Shown here in pieces: positions 39,148 through 49,219 of a DNA stretch of 64,000 nucleotides. A program made the translations under genes and the position numbers. The number at the start of each line of letters is the position of its first letter. Positions within the stretch are counted from its first letter, which is position 1. This DNA comes from Ancylobacter moscoviensis. Its GTDB lineage: Bacteria; Pseudomonadota; Alphaproteobacteria; Rhizobiales; Xanthobacteraceae. A model generated the notes under the pieces. That model did no database searches. It saw nothing but the letters and a program-made list of their open reading frames with translations, and was not told where the DNA came from. The stretch lies in NCBI RefSeq assembly GCF_007559435.1, contig NZ_VMBP01000002.1, positions 124,001 to 188,000 on the forward strand, in the 5' to 3' direction.

Positions 39148-40559
39148 GCCGCGCCGTTCACCTCGGCGCCCGCCGCCAGCACTTCCGACACGATCAGCCG
39201 GACGTCTTCCTCGCGCGTGCGGTGGTTGACGAAGCAGGCGCGCAGGGCGAAGGCGCCATCGATGGTGGCATTCGACAGATAGACCCGCCCACGCGCCAGG
39301 AGACGGCGCAGCAGCGCCGTATTGTCCCGGTCGCGGTGGCGGAAGCACACGGCGCTGAGCCTGCCGCGCGACAGGAGTGCCAGTTCCGGCCGTGCGGCGA
39401 CCAGTTCCTCCAGCAGCCGCGCATGGGCGAGGTCGCGGCCGATGGCGGCGCGGAAGGCCGCCCGTCCGTGATATTGCAGCGACAGCCACAGCTTGAGCGC
39501 GCGGAAGCGGCGCGACAGCTCGACGCTCTCCTCGAAGAAGGGGAAGGCCTCGGCCGGGTCCTCGTTGAGCGCCTTCACGTAGTCGCCGGTGTGGGAAAAG
39601 CTCTGCCGCGCCACGCCGCGGTGGCGGTATAGCAGGCAGCCGCAATCGACCGGCTGGTACAGCCATTTGTGCGCGTCGAGCGAGACCGAGTCGGCGAGCG
39701 CCAGTCCCTCGAACAATTCCGGTGCGGCGAGCGCGGCCAGCACGCCGAAGGCGCCATCGACATGCAGCCACATATCCTCGCGCGCGGCGATGGCGGCGAG
39801 CGCCGGGAGCGGGTCGATGCCGCCGGTCGCCACGGTACCGCCGGTCGCGACGATGGCAATCGGCGTGAGCCCGGCGGCGCGGTCGGCCGCAATCGCCGCC
39901 TCCAGTGCGTCGACGCGCATGCGGTGGCCGGCATCGACCGGGATCAGGCGCAGGTTGCGTCGGCCAATGCCGATCAGCGCCACGGCCTTCGGGATCGACA
40001 TGTGCACCTGCTCGGAGGCGTAGACGATGCCCGGTCGGGCGCCATCCTCATTGGCCGGCAGCTTCGCCTCGCGGGCCATGGCCAGCGCCATGAGATTGGC
40101 CGCCGAGCCGCCGCCACACAGGCTGCCGGTGAAGCCGGGGCAGCCTATGGCCTCGCCGAGCCAGCCGATCACCGCCTGCTCGATGGCGACGGCCGCCGGG
40201 GCGGAGCGCCAGGCGCCGCAATTCTGGTTCAGCACCGAGGCCAGCAGGTCGCCGACCGCGCCGACCGGCTCGCCGGAGCCGAACACATAACCGAAGAAGC
40301 GCCCGGTCGAGGGACGCGCATGCGTTGCTATGGTCTTGAAATCCTCCAGCACCGCCGTGCCGCGCCCGCCCTCCGCCCAGGGACGGGCGAACAGGCGGGT
40401 GGTTTCGGCGTGAGTCGAGCGCGGCCCCGCCGGCATCGCGTCGAGCCCGGCCCAATAATCGCGCGCGAGATCGCAGGCCCTGTCGAGCAAGGCGTCGATC
40501 TCGGCGCCGGACAGGTCCAGCGCGCGGCGTTCCGGGGCGGGCGTGTCGTAGAGCGGCAT
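39144..40559 (-). CDS. PLP-dependent group II decarboxylase (aromatic amino acid decarboxylase-like)
   Basis: A 471-residue pyridoxal-phosphate enzyme of the glutamate/aromatic-amino-acid decarboxylase family. Features: GRFFGYVFGSGEPVGAVGDLLASVLNQNCG (substrate loop region), TGSLCGGGSAANLMALAMARE, IVATGGTVATGGIDP, WLHVDGAFG with the PLP Asp, and the cofactor lysine Lys298 in SLDAHKWLYQP. No biosynthetic partners are adjacent, so the amino-acid substrate is not clear; tryptophan, tyrosine or 2,4-diaminobutyrate-type acids are possible. Its own promoter must lie in the 62 bases before the start or further into the glutathionyl reductase end. Confidence 0.9.
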   Translation of the reverse strand: MPLYDTPAPERRALDLSGAEIDALLDRACDLARDYWAGLDAMPAGPRSTHAETTRLFARPWAEGGRGTAVLEDFKTIATHARPSTGRFFGYVFGSGEPVGAVGDLLASVLNQNCGAWRSAPAAVAIEQAVIGWLGEAIGCPGFTGSLCGGGSAANLMALAMAREAKLPANEDGARPGIVYASEQVHMSIPKAVALIGIGRRNLRLIPVDAGHRMRVDALEAAIAADRAAGLTPIAIVATGGTVATGGIDPLPALAAIAAREDMWLHVDGAFGVLAALAAPELFEGLALADSVSLDAHKWLYQPVDCGCLLYRHRGVARQSFSHTGDYVKALNEDPAEAFPFFEESVELSRRFRALKLWLSLQYHGRAAFRAAIGRDLAHARLLEELVAARPELALLSRGRLSAVCFRHRDRDNTALLRRLLARGRVYLSNATIDGAFALRACFVNHRTREEDVRLIVSEVLAAGAEVNGAA

Positions 40560-40621
40560 GAAGGAAGGCTATGCCTGCGCACGGACGCCGGCAACCATCC
40601 ACGAGACGCTTCACGCCCGCT

Positions 40622-41590
40622 TCATATCCACTCCAGCTCCGGCCCCACCGGCACGATGCCGGTCGGGTTGATGGTCTTGTGGCTCTCGTAATAGTGCCGC
40701 TTGATGTGGGTGAGGTTCACCGTCTGCGCCACGCCGGGCAGGTGGTAGAGGGCTTTCAGGAAGCGCGACAGGTTCGGGTAATCCGCGATGCGGCGGATGT
40801 TGCACTTGAAGTGGCCGACATAGACCGCGTCGAAGCGGATCAGCGTGGTGAACAGGCGCACATCCACCTCGGTCAGCGTCTCGCCCATCAGCCAAGAGCG
40901 GCCGGCGAGCCGGGCTTCCAGCTCGTCCAGCATCGCGAACAGGGCGGCGACGGCCTCCTCATAGGCCTCCTGCGAGGTGGCGAAGCCGGCCTTGTAGACG
41001 CCGTTGTTCACCGTGTCGTAGATGCGCGCGTTGAGCGCGTCGATCTCGGCGGCGAGGGCCGGGGGGTAGTAGTCGTGGCGGTCGTCGGTGAAGGCGCCGA
41101 AGCCTGAGTTGAACATGCGGATGATCTCCGCCGACTCGTTGCTGACGATGGTGGCGCGCCGCCGGTCCCACAGCACGGGCACGGTGACGCGGCCGGAATA
41201 GGCGGGATCGGCGGTGAGATAGACCTCGTAGAGCCGCTTCATGCCCAGCACGGAATCGCTCGTCGCGCCCTCGGTGCGGCGCGCGGCGTGGTCGGCGAAG
41301 ACCCAGCCCTCGGCGCCCATGAAGGGATCGATCACCGAGACGGAGACGATGTCCGCCAGCTTCTTCAGCTGGCGGAAGATGAGCGTGCGGTGCGCCCAGG
41401 GGCAGGCATAGGAGACGTAGAGGTGGTAGCGCCCCGCTTCCGCCGGAAAGCCGCCTTCACCGGTGGGGCCGGGGGCGCCGTCCGGCGTGATCCAGTTGCG
41501 GAAGCGGGTGACGGTGCGCACGAAGCGGCCACCCGTGCTCTGGGTGTCGTACCATTTGTCGACCCACTTGCCTTCGACGAGCAATCCCAT
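40622..41590 (-). CDS. Glutathionyl-hydroquinone reductase (YqjG/Ecm4 family glutathione transferase)
   Basis: A 322-residue xi-class glutathione transferase. YVSYACPWAHRTLIFRQLKKL near residues 59-79 has the catalytic Cys of CPWAHR; VPVLWDRRRATIVSNESAEIIRMFN is the glutathione-binding block. The C-terminal helical domain includes SWLMGETLTEVDVRLFTTLIRFDAVY and HFKCNIR. These enzymes remove glutathione from glutathionyl-hydroquinones with a second GSH, protecting against quinones. Single gene, minus strand, with GGAGG within the preceding bases. Confidence 0.93.
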   Translation of the reverse strand: MGLLVEGKWVDKWYDTQSTGGRFVRTVTRFRNWITPDGAPGPTGEGGFPAEAGRYHLYVSYACPWAHRTLIFRQLKKLADIVSVSVIDPFMGAEGWVFADHAARRTEGATSDSVLGMKRLYEVYLTADPAYSGRVTVPVLWDRRRATIVSNESAEIIRMFNSGFGAFTDDRHDYYPPALAAEIDALNARIYDTVNNGVYKAGFATSQEAYEEAVAALFAMLDELEARLAGRSWLMGETLTEVDVRLFTTLIRFDAVYVGHFKCNIRRIADYPNLSRFLKALYHLPGVAQTVNLTHIKRHYYESHKTINPTGIVPVGPELEWI

Positions 41591-41717
41591 GGGTGCCTCC
41601 CGTTCCGTTGCTGTTTCCAGAGTAGGGCGGAACGGCGCGGGCGCCAGCGGGCATCGCTTGCGCGGCCGGCAGCATGGTCTTGCGCCGATGCCGCGCCGGC
41701 GGGCTCGGGCGGGACGC

Positions 41718-42254
41718 TCAGGCGGGGAGGCGCTTCCAGTAGAGCCGCGTGCCGGTGAGCCCGCCCTGCGGCTTGAGCGCGAAATCGGGGATCTCGCCGG
41801 CCCGGACATAGCCGAGCTTCTCGTAGAGGCCGGAGGCGCCGCCATCGACGGCGGTGTCGAGCACCAGCAGCGTGCGCCCGCGTGCGGCGGCAAGGCGCTC
41901 GGCCTCGCGCAGCAGGGCGGTGGCGACGCCCCGGCCGCGATGGGAGGGGCGGGTCATCATCTTGGCGATCTCGGCCCGGTGCGGCTGGTTGGGCGGCAGA
42001 TCGAGCAGCAGGCTGACGGTGCCGACGAGTTCGTCCTGCGCGCGTTCATCCCGCGTAAAGGCGCCGAGCACGACGCGCCCGCCGCGCGCGGCCGCCTCCA
42101 GCGCGGCGCGCCAGAAGGCGGCGGCTTCGTCCGGTGCCAGCGGATCCATGAAGCCGACCGAACCGCCGCCGGCCACCGTCTCGACGAGCAGCACGGCGAG
42201 GGCGTCGACATCGGCGGGATGGGGGAGAAGCGGGCGGAGCGTGAGGGTGGTCAT
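41718..42254 (-). CDS. GNAT family N-acetyltransferase
   Basis: A 178-residue acetyltransferase. The acetyl-CoA motif is EIAKMMTRPSHRGRGVATALLREAERLAAARG at about 100-131, followed by LVLDTAVDGGASGLYEKLGYVRAGEIPDFAL, a pattern close to IAA-/antibiotic-type acetyltransferases. The substrate is unknown. I chose the ATG at 42254, which directly precedes the fold (MTTLTLRPL). It is divergent from a second, unrelated GNAT gene at 42553 across 298 bases in which I see no further gene. Confidence 0.85.
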   Translation of the reverse strand: MTTLTLRPLLPHPADVDALAVLLVETVAGGGSVGFMDPLAPDEAAAFWRAALEAAARGGRVVLGAFTRDERAQDELVGTVSLLLDLPPNQPHRAEIAKMMTRPSHRGRGVATALLREAERLAAARGRTLLVLDTAVDGGASGLYEKLGYVRAGEIPDFALKPQGGLTGTRLYWKRLPA

Positions 42255-42552
42255 AATGGACCCGGCAGGAGGCGAGGTATCCTCACCCTGTCTAGCCGGC
42301 GTGCCGTTGCCCGGCAACGTGCCATGCGGATCCGCCGGCAAATGCGTGCTCGACCTCGCCCGCCGGCTGTGCTATCGGGCGCGTCCGATCTAGGGAAAGC
42401 CAGATGAACCGGATGCCGGCCCAGCGACGACGAGAGGAGCCAGCCCGCCGCGCCAGCGCGCGTGCGTGCCTGTCCGTCTCTGCCTGCCGGCGGCCGTGAG
42501 GCGCGGACGCTCGGCGCGGCAGCGTGCCGATGTCTGAGTGCCGAGAGCCAGC

Positions 42553-43089
42553 ATGACCGAGCTTTCCATTTCCCTGCTGCCTGAGAACCCTTCCGACGAC
42601 GCCGCGATCGAGCGGCTGGTGGCGCGCACCTTCGGGCCGGGCCGCTTCGCGCGCACGGCCTACCGGCTGCGCGAGAACAACCCGCACCGGCGCGACCTGT
42701 CCTTCACCGCCTATATCGGCACGATGCTGGTGGGCTCGGTGCGGCTCACGCCGATCGAGATCGGCGAATTGCCGGCGCTGCTGCTCGGCCCGCTGACGGT
42801 GGAGCCGCCCTTCCGCTCGCACGGCATCGGCCGGCGGCTGGTGGAGCGCTGCCTCGACGCGGCGAAGGCGGCGATGTCCGCCGAGGGCGCGGCGCGGCTG
42901 GTGCTGCTGGTCGGCGACGAGCCCTATTACGGACGCCTGGGCTTCCACCGCGTGCCACACGGGCAGGTGAGCCTGCCGGGGCCGGTGGACCCGGCCCGCG
43001 TGCTGGTCTGCGCGCTGGACGGCACGCCGATGGAGGCGGTGCGCGGCGCGGTGCGCAAGGCGGCCTTCCAGCAGGCGCCGGCGGCGTAA
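42553..43089 (+). CDS. GNAT family N-acetyltransferase (YhbS-like)
   Basis: A 178-residue protein with FTAYIGTMLVGSVRLTPIEI, LLLGPLTVEPPFRSHGIGRRLVERCLDAA at about 76-104 and LVGDEPYYGRLGFHRVP. This is the arrangement of YhbS-type acetyltransferases, several of which act on tRNA-linked or lysophospholipid targets. The start at 42553 agrees with the family; an earlier ATG at 42538 adds five residues. The gene converges with the reductase-like gene at 43107. Confidence 0.85.
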   Translation: MTELSISLLPENPSDDAAIERLVARTFGPGRFARTAYRLRENNPHRRDLSFTAYIGTMLVGSVRLTPIEIGELPALLLGPLTVEPPFRSHGIGRRLVERCLDAAKAAMSAEGAARLVLLVGDEPYYGRLGFHRVPHGQVSLPGPVDPARVLVCALDGTPMEAVRGAVRKAAFQQAPAA

Positions 43090-43106
43090 ACGCGACCGTC
43101 CGGCCG

Positions 43107-43631
43107 TCAGCTCAGCGCATAGCGCAGCCGCACCATGCCGTTGGCGTAGCTTTCCGTTCCCTCGAGCGCCAGCCGGCGCGACGGGGTGGCCTCCGGCGGG
43201 AAGAGCGGCACGCCGCTGCCGAGCAGCACCGGAATGACGAAGAGATCGAGCCGGTCGAGCGCGTCGGCAGCGATGAAGGCCGCCTGCAGCCCACCGCCGC
43301 CGACCACCCAGGCATTCCCGCCGTCCTGCGCGCGCAGATACGCGATCAGTGCGGGAACGCCGGCATGCCACGCCTCGACGCCGGGCGGTGCATCGGGGAG
43401 CGGCGTGGAGGTGACGACGATGCCGCGCTTGCCGGCATAGGGCCAGCCGCCCTCGAAGCCAGCGACGGCATCGAAGGTCCCGCGCCCCATCACCACCGTG
43501 CCGATGCCGGCGATGAAGCCGGCATAGTCGTAATCGACGTCGTCGAACGGGGTGAGCCAGCCGATACCGCCGTCCCGGTCGGCGATGTAGCTGTCGAGGC
43601 TGGCGGCGATGAAGCCGCGGATCGTGCTCAT
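43107..43631 (-). CDS. Dihydrofolate reductase / RibD C-terminal family protein
   Basis: A 174-residue NADPH-dependent reductase-fold protein. IRGFIAASLDSYIADRDGGIGWL at the N-terminus, TVVMGRGTFDAV (cofactor loop), WVVGGGGLQAAFIAADALDRLDLFVIPVLLGSG and FPPEATPSRRLALEGTESYANGMVRLRY are typical of YyaP/YwjB-like proteins. These are not the essential folate enzyme; their substrates are unknown. Confidence 0.88.
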   Translation of the reverse strand: MSTIRGFIAASLDSYIADRDGGIGWLTPFDDVDYDYAGFIAGIGTVVMGRGTFDAVAGFEGGWPYAGKRGIVVTSTPLPDAPPGVEAWHAGVPALIAYLRAQDGGNAWVVGGGGLQAAFIAADALDRLDLFVIPVLLGSGVPLFPPEATPSRRLALEGTESYANGMVRLRYALS

Positions 43632-43692
43632 GAGGGGCTCCCGTCGATTCGAGGAGGGGCGAGCATGACTGGCGAGGGATCCGCCTTCCAGC

Positions 43693-44691
43693 TCAGAGCG
43701 CTTCCAGCAGCGCCTTGTGGAACGTCTCCGGCGCCTCGACCTGCGGCGAGTGGCCGAGGCCGGGGAATTCGATCAGCCGGGCGCCGGGGATGGCCTTCGC
43801 CGTGGCCTTGCCGAGTTCGGCATAGTTGCCGAGCGTCCTGGCGACCTCGGGCGCGGCCCGGTTGGCGCCGGGCGCGGTCTTGTCGGTCATGCCGACGAAC
43901 AGCAGCGTCGGCACGGCGATGTCGCCGAACTCGTAGACGACCGGCTGGGTGAAGACCATGTCGGAGGTCCGGGCCTGGTTCCAGGCGACGATCTCCTTGC
44001 CCGGCCCGCCATAGAGGCCGGCCTGCATGGCCACCCAGCGGTCATATTCCGGCTTCCACTGGCCGTTGTAGTAGAATTTGAGCTGGTAGCCCTTGATGGA
44101 GTCGAAGCTTGTCTTGAGCTCGCCCTGATAGAGCTGGTCGATGGTGGCGTAGGGCACGCCCTTGGCCTTCCAGTCCTCCAGCCCCAGCGGGTTGACCATC
44201 ACCAGCTTCTCGGTCGCCGCCGGGAAGGAGAGGGCGTAGCGCGCCGCCAGCATGCCGCCCATGGAGTGGCCCATGACGGTCGCCTTCTCGATGCCGAGCG
44301 AGGCGAGCAGCTTGCGGGTGTTGTCGGCGAGCTGGTGGAAGCTGAACTGGTAGCCCTCCGGCTTGGTCGAGGCGCAGAAGCCGATCTGGTCGGGGACGAC
44401 GACGCGGAAGCCGGCCTTGGTGAGCACGTCGATGGTGCCCTGCCAGGTGGCGCCGCAGAAATTCTTGCCGTGCAGCAGCACGACGGTGCGCCCGTTCGCC
44501 GTGCCGGCGGGGGCGACGTCCATATAGGCCATGGACACCGGCTTGCCCTGCGAGGTGAAGTCGAAGCGCTTCACCGGGTGAGGATAGTCGAAGCCCTGAA
44601 GCTCGGGGCCGTAGGTCTGTTGTGTGTCGGCAAGAGCGGCGGTGCCGAAGCAGAGAAGGGCGGCAGACAGGCACAGACGGACGGGATTCAC
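43693..44691 (-). CDS. Exported alpha/beta hydrolase
   Basis: A protein of about 332 residues with a signal peptide (VNPVRLCLSAALLCFGTAALA) if translation begins at GTG 44691, where GGAG lies about ten bases upstream; an earlier in-frame start at 44733 would bury that signal. The hydrolase core has VVLLHGKNFCGATWQGTIDV (oxyanion His-Gly), nucleophile Ser in GHSMGGMLAARYAL, Asp in FVGMTDKTAPG and His in GLGHSPQVE. It resembles periplasmic esterases. It lies 162 bases after the adenosyltransferase gene on the same strand and may or may not belong to the mutase operon. Confidence 0.85.
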   Translation of the reverse strand: MNPVRLCLSAALLCFGTAALADTQQTYGPELQGFDYPHPVKRFDFTSQGKPVSMAYMDVAPAGTANGRTVVLLHGKNFCGATWQGTIDVLTKAGFRVVVPDQIGFCASTKPEGYQFSFHQLADNTRKLLASLGIEKATVMGHSMGGMLAARYALSFPAATEKLVMVNPLGLEDWKAKGVPYATIDQLYQGELKTSFDSIKGYQLKFYYNGQWKPEYDRWVAMQAGLYGGPGKEIVAWNQARTSDMVFTQPVVYEFGDIAVPTLLFVGMTDKTAPGANRAAPEVARTLGNYAELGKATAKAIPGARLIEFPGLGHSPQVEAPETFHKALLEAL

Positions 44692-44853
44692 CGGCTCGGA
44701 TCTCCAGTTTCGAAGCGGGGCGGCACGCGGCAATGCCGCGCCGGCCCCGCCAGATCGGGGCCGGTTCGAAACTAGGGCAGGTCGGGCACGCAGGGGGTCA
44801 CAAGGAGGGGAGAGCGGGGGCTTTTCCCCGGTCCCGGTTGCGGGCGTGGCGGC

Positions 44854-45465
44854 TCAAGCCGCGGCCCCGCTGCTCAGGCTCTTTCCGCGCTCCCACAGAA
44901 CGTCGGGGCGGCCATCCGCGCGGTTTTCGAGACGCGCGACGATGAACAGCAGGTCGGACAGCCGATTGAGATAGGACAGGCCGAAATTCTCGGGCGGCGA
45001 TGCCGCGCCGCCGGCCTCGTACAGTTCCGGGACGCTGTGCTCGATCTGCGCGAGGCTGAACAGGCGCCGCTCGGCCCGCCGGCATACGGTGCGGGCGATA
45101 TGGGCGAAGGCGGATGTCGGCGCCCCGCCGGGGAGTATGAATTCCTCCGGCATGCCCAGTCCGGCATTTGCCTGTTCGAAGGCCGCCTCGATGCGCGAGA
45201 GGTGAGCGCGCGACAGGAGCGGGGTGCCGGGCACGCTGATCTGCGCGCCGAGATCGAAGAGATCGTGCTGCACCAGCGTGAAGATCTCCCGCGTCGCCTG
45301 CGAGCTGGACAGCGCGACAAGGACGCCGATCCAGCTGTTCAGCTCGTCGATGGCGCCCAGCGTTTCGATCGGCGGGCTGTCCTTGTCGACCCTCAGGCCG
45401 GAACCGAGGCCGGTCTGGCCCTGATCACCGGTGCGGGTGACGATCCGCGATAGGCGATGTCCCAT
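44854..45465 (-). CDS. Cob(I)alamin adenosyltransferase, PduO type
   Basis: A 203-residue five-helix enzyme that adenosylates cob(I)alamin with ATP to give coenzyme B12. The ATP motif TRTGDQGQTGLGSGLRVDKD lies at about residues 9-28, followed by LGAIDELNSWIG, IEAAFEQAN, FILPGGAPTSAFAHIARTVCRRAERR and YLNRLSDLLFIVARLEN. It overlaps the beta-helix protein gene by 41 bases and ends the operon that encodes a B12-dependent mutase, so it very probably supplies that enzyme with cofactor. Confidence 0.94.
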   Translation of the reverse strand: MGHRLSRIVTRTGDQGQTGLGSGLRVDKDSPPIETLGAIDELNSWIGVLVALSSSQATREIFTLVQHDLFDLGAQISVPGTPLLSRAHLSRIEAAFEQANAGLGMPEEFILPGGAPTSAFAHIARTVCRRAERRLFSLAQIEHSVPELYEAGGAASPPENFGLSYLNRLSDLLFIVARLENRADGRPDVLWERGKSLSSGAAA

Positions 45466-46531
45466 TCGACCCTCCCTGTTGTGTCGGGCGATCCTGCGCG
45501 GCGCGATAGGCCGCCCCATAGGCGCGGTATTGATGGACGATGTCCTGCATGGCGGCGCGCCTCGTATCGTCGAGCCGCGAGAGCGGACGCGCCGGGTGCC
45601 CGCCCCAGAGCCAGCCGCCTTCGAGCTGCTGTTGCGGGGCGGTCGTGGACCCGGCGGCGAGCAGCACGTCGTCGTCGACGACGGTACCGGCCGCGAGATC
45701 GGCGCCGATGCCGATCAGGGCGCGCGCGCCGATGCGGCCCGCCCGAATGTTGACGTTGTGGCCGATGGTGGTGTCCGGGCCGATGACGACGGTGCCTTCG
45801 GCGGCGTCGATGCGGGTGTTGTCCTGAACGTTGGTGTTGGCGCCGATGGAGATCGCCGTCCCGGCGGCATCGAGCCGGCAGCCGAAGAAGACGCCGGAAC
45901 CGGCGCCGAGTTCGACCGCGCCGGCGAGGCGGGCCGTCTGCGCGACGAAGGCGTGGGGATGGAGGTTTTCGGCCTCGCCTGCTTCTCCGGCCGCGGCCGT
46001 GAACGGAGAGGCGGCCGCGGCTTCGCGAAGGAGCCGCGCCCGCTCTCCCAGCTCGCCCGGGGCCAGCTCGCGGACCGGCTTGGCCGGGCTTCCGGCATAG
46101 GCGAAGCCGCTGTTCAGCGTCGAGCGCGGGAAGACGATGGAGCCAGCCTCGATGAGGACGCCGTCCTCCACCACGGAGCCGTCGAGAACCACCACCTTGT
46201 CCTCGATCACGCAGTCATCGCCGACGGTGCAGGCATGGATGACGGCGTCGCGCCCCACGGTCACCCTGTCGCCGATGATCGCGGGATAGACCTCGTGGGC
46301 GATATGGACGGTCGACACCTCCCCGAGGTGAAAATCGTCGCCGATCCGCACGAAATGCCCGTCGGCGCGAATGACCGTCCCGGCGCCGAGCACCGCCCGT
46401 GCGCCGAGGGTCACCCGGCCGAGGACGCTCGCGTCAGCACCGCACAGGCGGGGCTCAGCGGCGAAGCGCGGGCAGGTTCCCTCGAAGGGAAGGATGAAGG
46501 GGGCGGCCCGCAGGAGGAGTTCGCTCGCCAT
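45425..46531 (-). CDS. Tandem left-handed beta-helix (gamma-carbonic-anhydrase-like) protein
   Basis: A 368-residue protein made of two gamma-carbonic-anhydrase/YrdA-like hexapeptide-repeat domains, about 28-155 and 190-320, joined by an Ala/Glu-rich helix (155-190). In gamma enzymes zinc is held by three His (81, 117, 122 in Cam). Domain 1 has His76 (STVH) and His99 (VIHAC) but Arg94 in the 117 position; domain 2 has His258 (IGHN) in the 117 position but Gln236 and Arg263 at the others. The two halves are therefore complementary. It may be a structural or catalytic partner in the mutase pathway; YrdA-like proteins also include acyltransferases. It lies 8 bases after hcmA. Confidence 0.85.
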   Translation of the reverse strand: MASELLLRAAPFILPFEGTCPRFAAEPRLCGADASVLGRVTLGARAVLGAGTVIRADGHFVRIGDDFHLGEVSTVHIAHEVYPAIIGDRVTVGRDAVIHACTVGDDCVIEDKVVVLDGSVVEDGVLIEAGSIVFPRSTLNSGFAYAGSPAKPVRELAPGELGERARLLREAAAASPFTAAAGEAGEAENLHPHAFVAQTARLAGAVELGAGSGVFFGCRLDAAGTAISIGANTNVQDNTRIDAAEGTVVIGPDTTIGHNVNIRAGRIGARALIGIGADLAAGTVVDDDVLLAAGSTTAPQQQLEGGWLWGGHPARPLSRLDDTRRAAMQDIVHQYRAYGAAYRAAQDRPTQQGGSNGTSPIADRHPHR

Positions 46532-48196
46532 GGTACCGCTCAGAACACCGGCGTTTCGCGATAGGTGCCCCACACGCCCTTCAGCGTCTCGATGATGTCG
46601 CCCATCGTCGCCCCGGCGCGGACCAGCTCGATCGTGATCGGCATGATGTTCCGCGACGGGTCCCGGGCCGTCTCCACGAGCTGCTGCAGCAGCAGGTCGA
46701 ACTTCACCGGATCGCGCTCGCTGCGCACGCGCTGTGTCCGGGCGATCTGGCGGGCCGCCGTCGTCTGGTCGTAGGGATGAGTGTGGATGACGGGATCGGG
46801 CGTGTCGTCGACGAAGCAGTTGACGCCGATGACGGGCTTCTCGCCGGACTGCTTGCGCAGGGCGGTCTCATAGGCGAAGTCGGCGATGTGGCGCTGGAAC
46901 CAGCCCTCCTGGATGAGCTTGAGCGTGCCGCCGCGCTCCTCGACCTCCTCGAGGATGTCGAAGATCCGCTTCTCATATTCGGTGGTCAGGGACTCGACGT
47001 AATAGGAGCCGCCCAGCGGGTCGACGACCTGCGTGACGTTGGTCTCCTCGGCGATCACCTGCTGGGTGCGCAGCGCCATGCGCATCGCATCCTCGGTAGG
47101 GATCGCGAAGGCCTCGTCATAGCCGTTGGTGTGCAGCGACTGGGTGCCGCCCAGCGCGGCGGCGAGCGCCTGCATGGCGGTGCGCACGACATTGACCATG
47201 TATTGCGGCTTGGTCAGCGAGGCCGCCGCGGTCTGGCAATGGAAGCGCAGGCGCATGGATTCCGGGTTCTGCGCCCCGAAGCGCTCCTTCATGATCTTGG
47301 CGTAGCAGCGCCGCAGGGCGCGGAACTTGGCGATCTCTTCGAAGAAGTCCGCCTGGCAGACGAAGAAGAAGGCGAGGCGGGGGGCGAACTCATCCACCTG
47401 CATGCCGGTCTTGAGCACTTCCTCGACATAGACGATCAGGTTGGCGAGGGTGAAGGCGGCCTCGTGCAGCGGCGAGGAACCGGCCTCCGAGATGTGGTAG
47501 CCGGAAATGTTGATCGGGTTGTACCGCTTCAGGTTCCGGGCGCAGTAGGTGATGCAGTCGCGGACGATCCGCACCGACGGCGCGATGGGGAAGACGTATT
47601 CCTTCTGCGCCATGTACTCCTTGAGGATGTCGGCCTGGATCGTCCCCGAGAGCTTGTTGAGGTCGTAGCCGCGCTTCTCCGCGAGCACGATGTACATGGC
47701 GAGCAGGATCCAGGCCGACGGATTGATCGTCATGGAGACGGAGATCTTCTCCAGATCGATGCCGTCGAACAGCGCCTCCATGTCGGCCAGCGTGTCGATC
47801 GCCACGCCTTCGCGGCCGACCTCGCCCTCGCTCATCGGGTGGTCGGAATCGTAGCCCATCAGGGTCGGCATATCGAAATCGGTCGAGATGCCGGTCTGGC
47901 CCTGCGCGATCAGGTATTTGAAGCGCTTGTTGGTATCCTCGCCGGTGCCGAAGCCGGCGATCTGGCGCATCGTCCAGGTCCGCGAGCGGTACATGGTGGG
48001 GTAGGGGCCGCGGGTGAACGGGTAGCGGCCGGGCAGGCCGATATCCTCGACCGGCGTATCGGCGAGGTCGGCGGCGGTGTAGGTGCGCTTGACCGGGATG
48101 TCGCCGAGCGTGAAGAAGTCGCTCCGGCGCTCCGCCTGCTTGTGCAGGAACTGCGCGACCTCGTTCGCCTCCCAGTCCCGTTCCTCGGCGCGAAGC

Positions 48197-49215
<1,019 letters not shown>

Positions 49216-49219
<4 letters not shown>

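Noticed and set aside
42300..42320. Short palindrome GTTGCC-C-GGCAAC in the GNAT divergent region as an operator or terminator
   Set aside because: A single-base loop and GC-rich context make it likely to be chance; no regulator gene is adjacent.
41718..43089. The divergent GNAT genes at 41718 and 42553 as a recent duplication
   Set aside because: Their acetyl-CoA motifs and flanking segments differ (SHRGRGVATALL against FRSHGIGRRLV) and they belong to different subfamilies.
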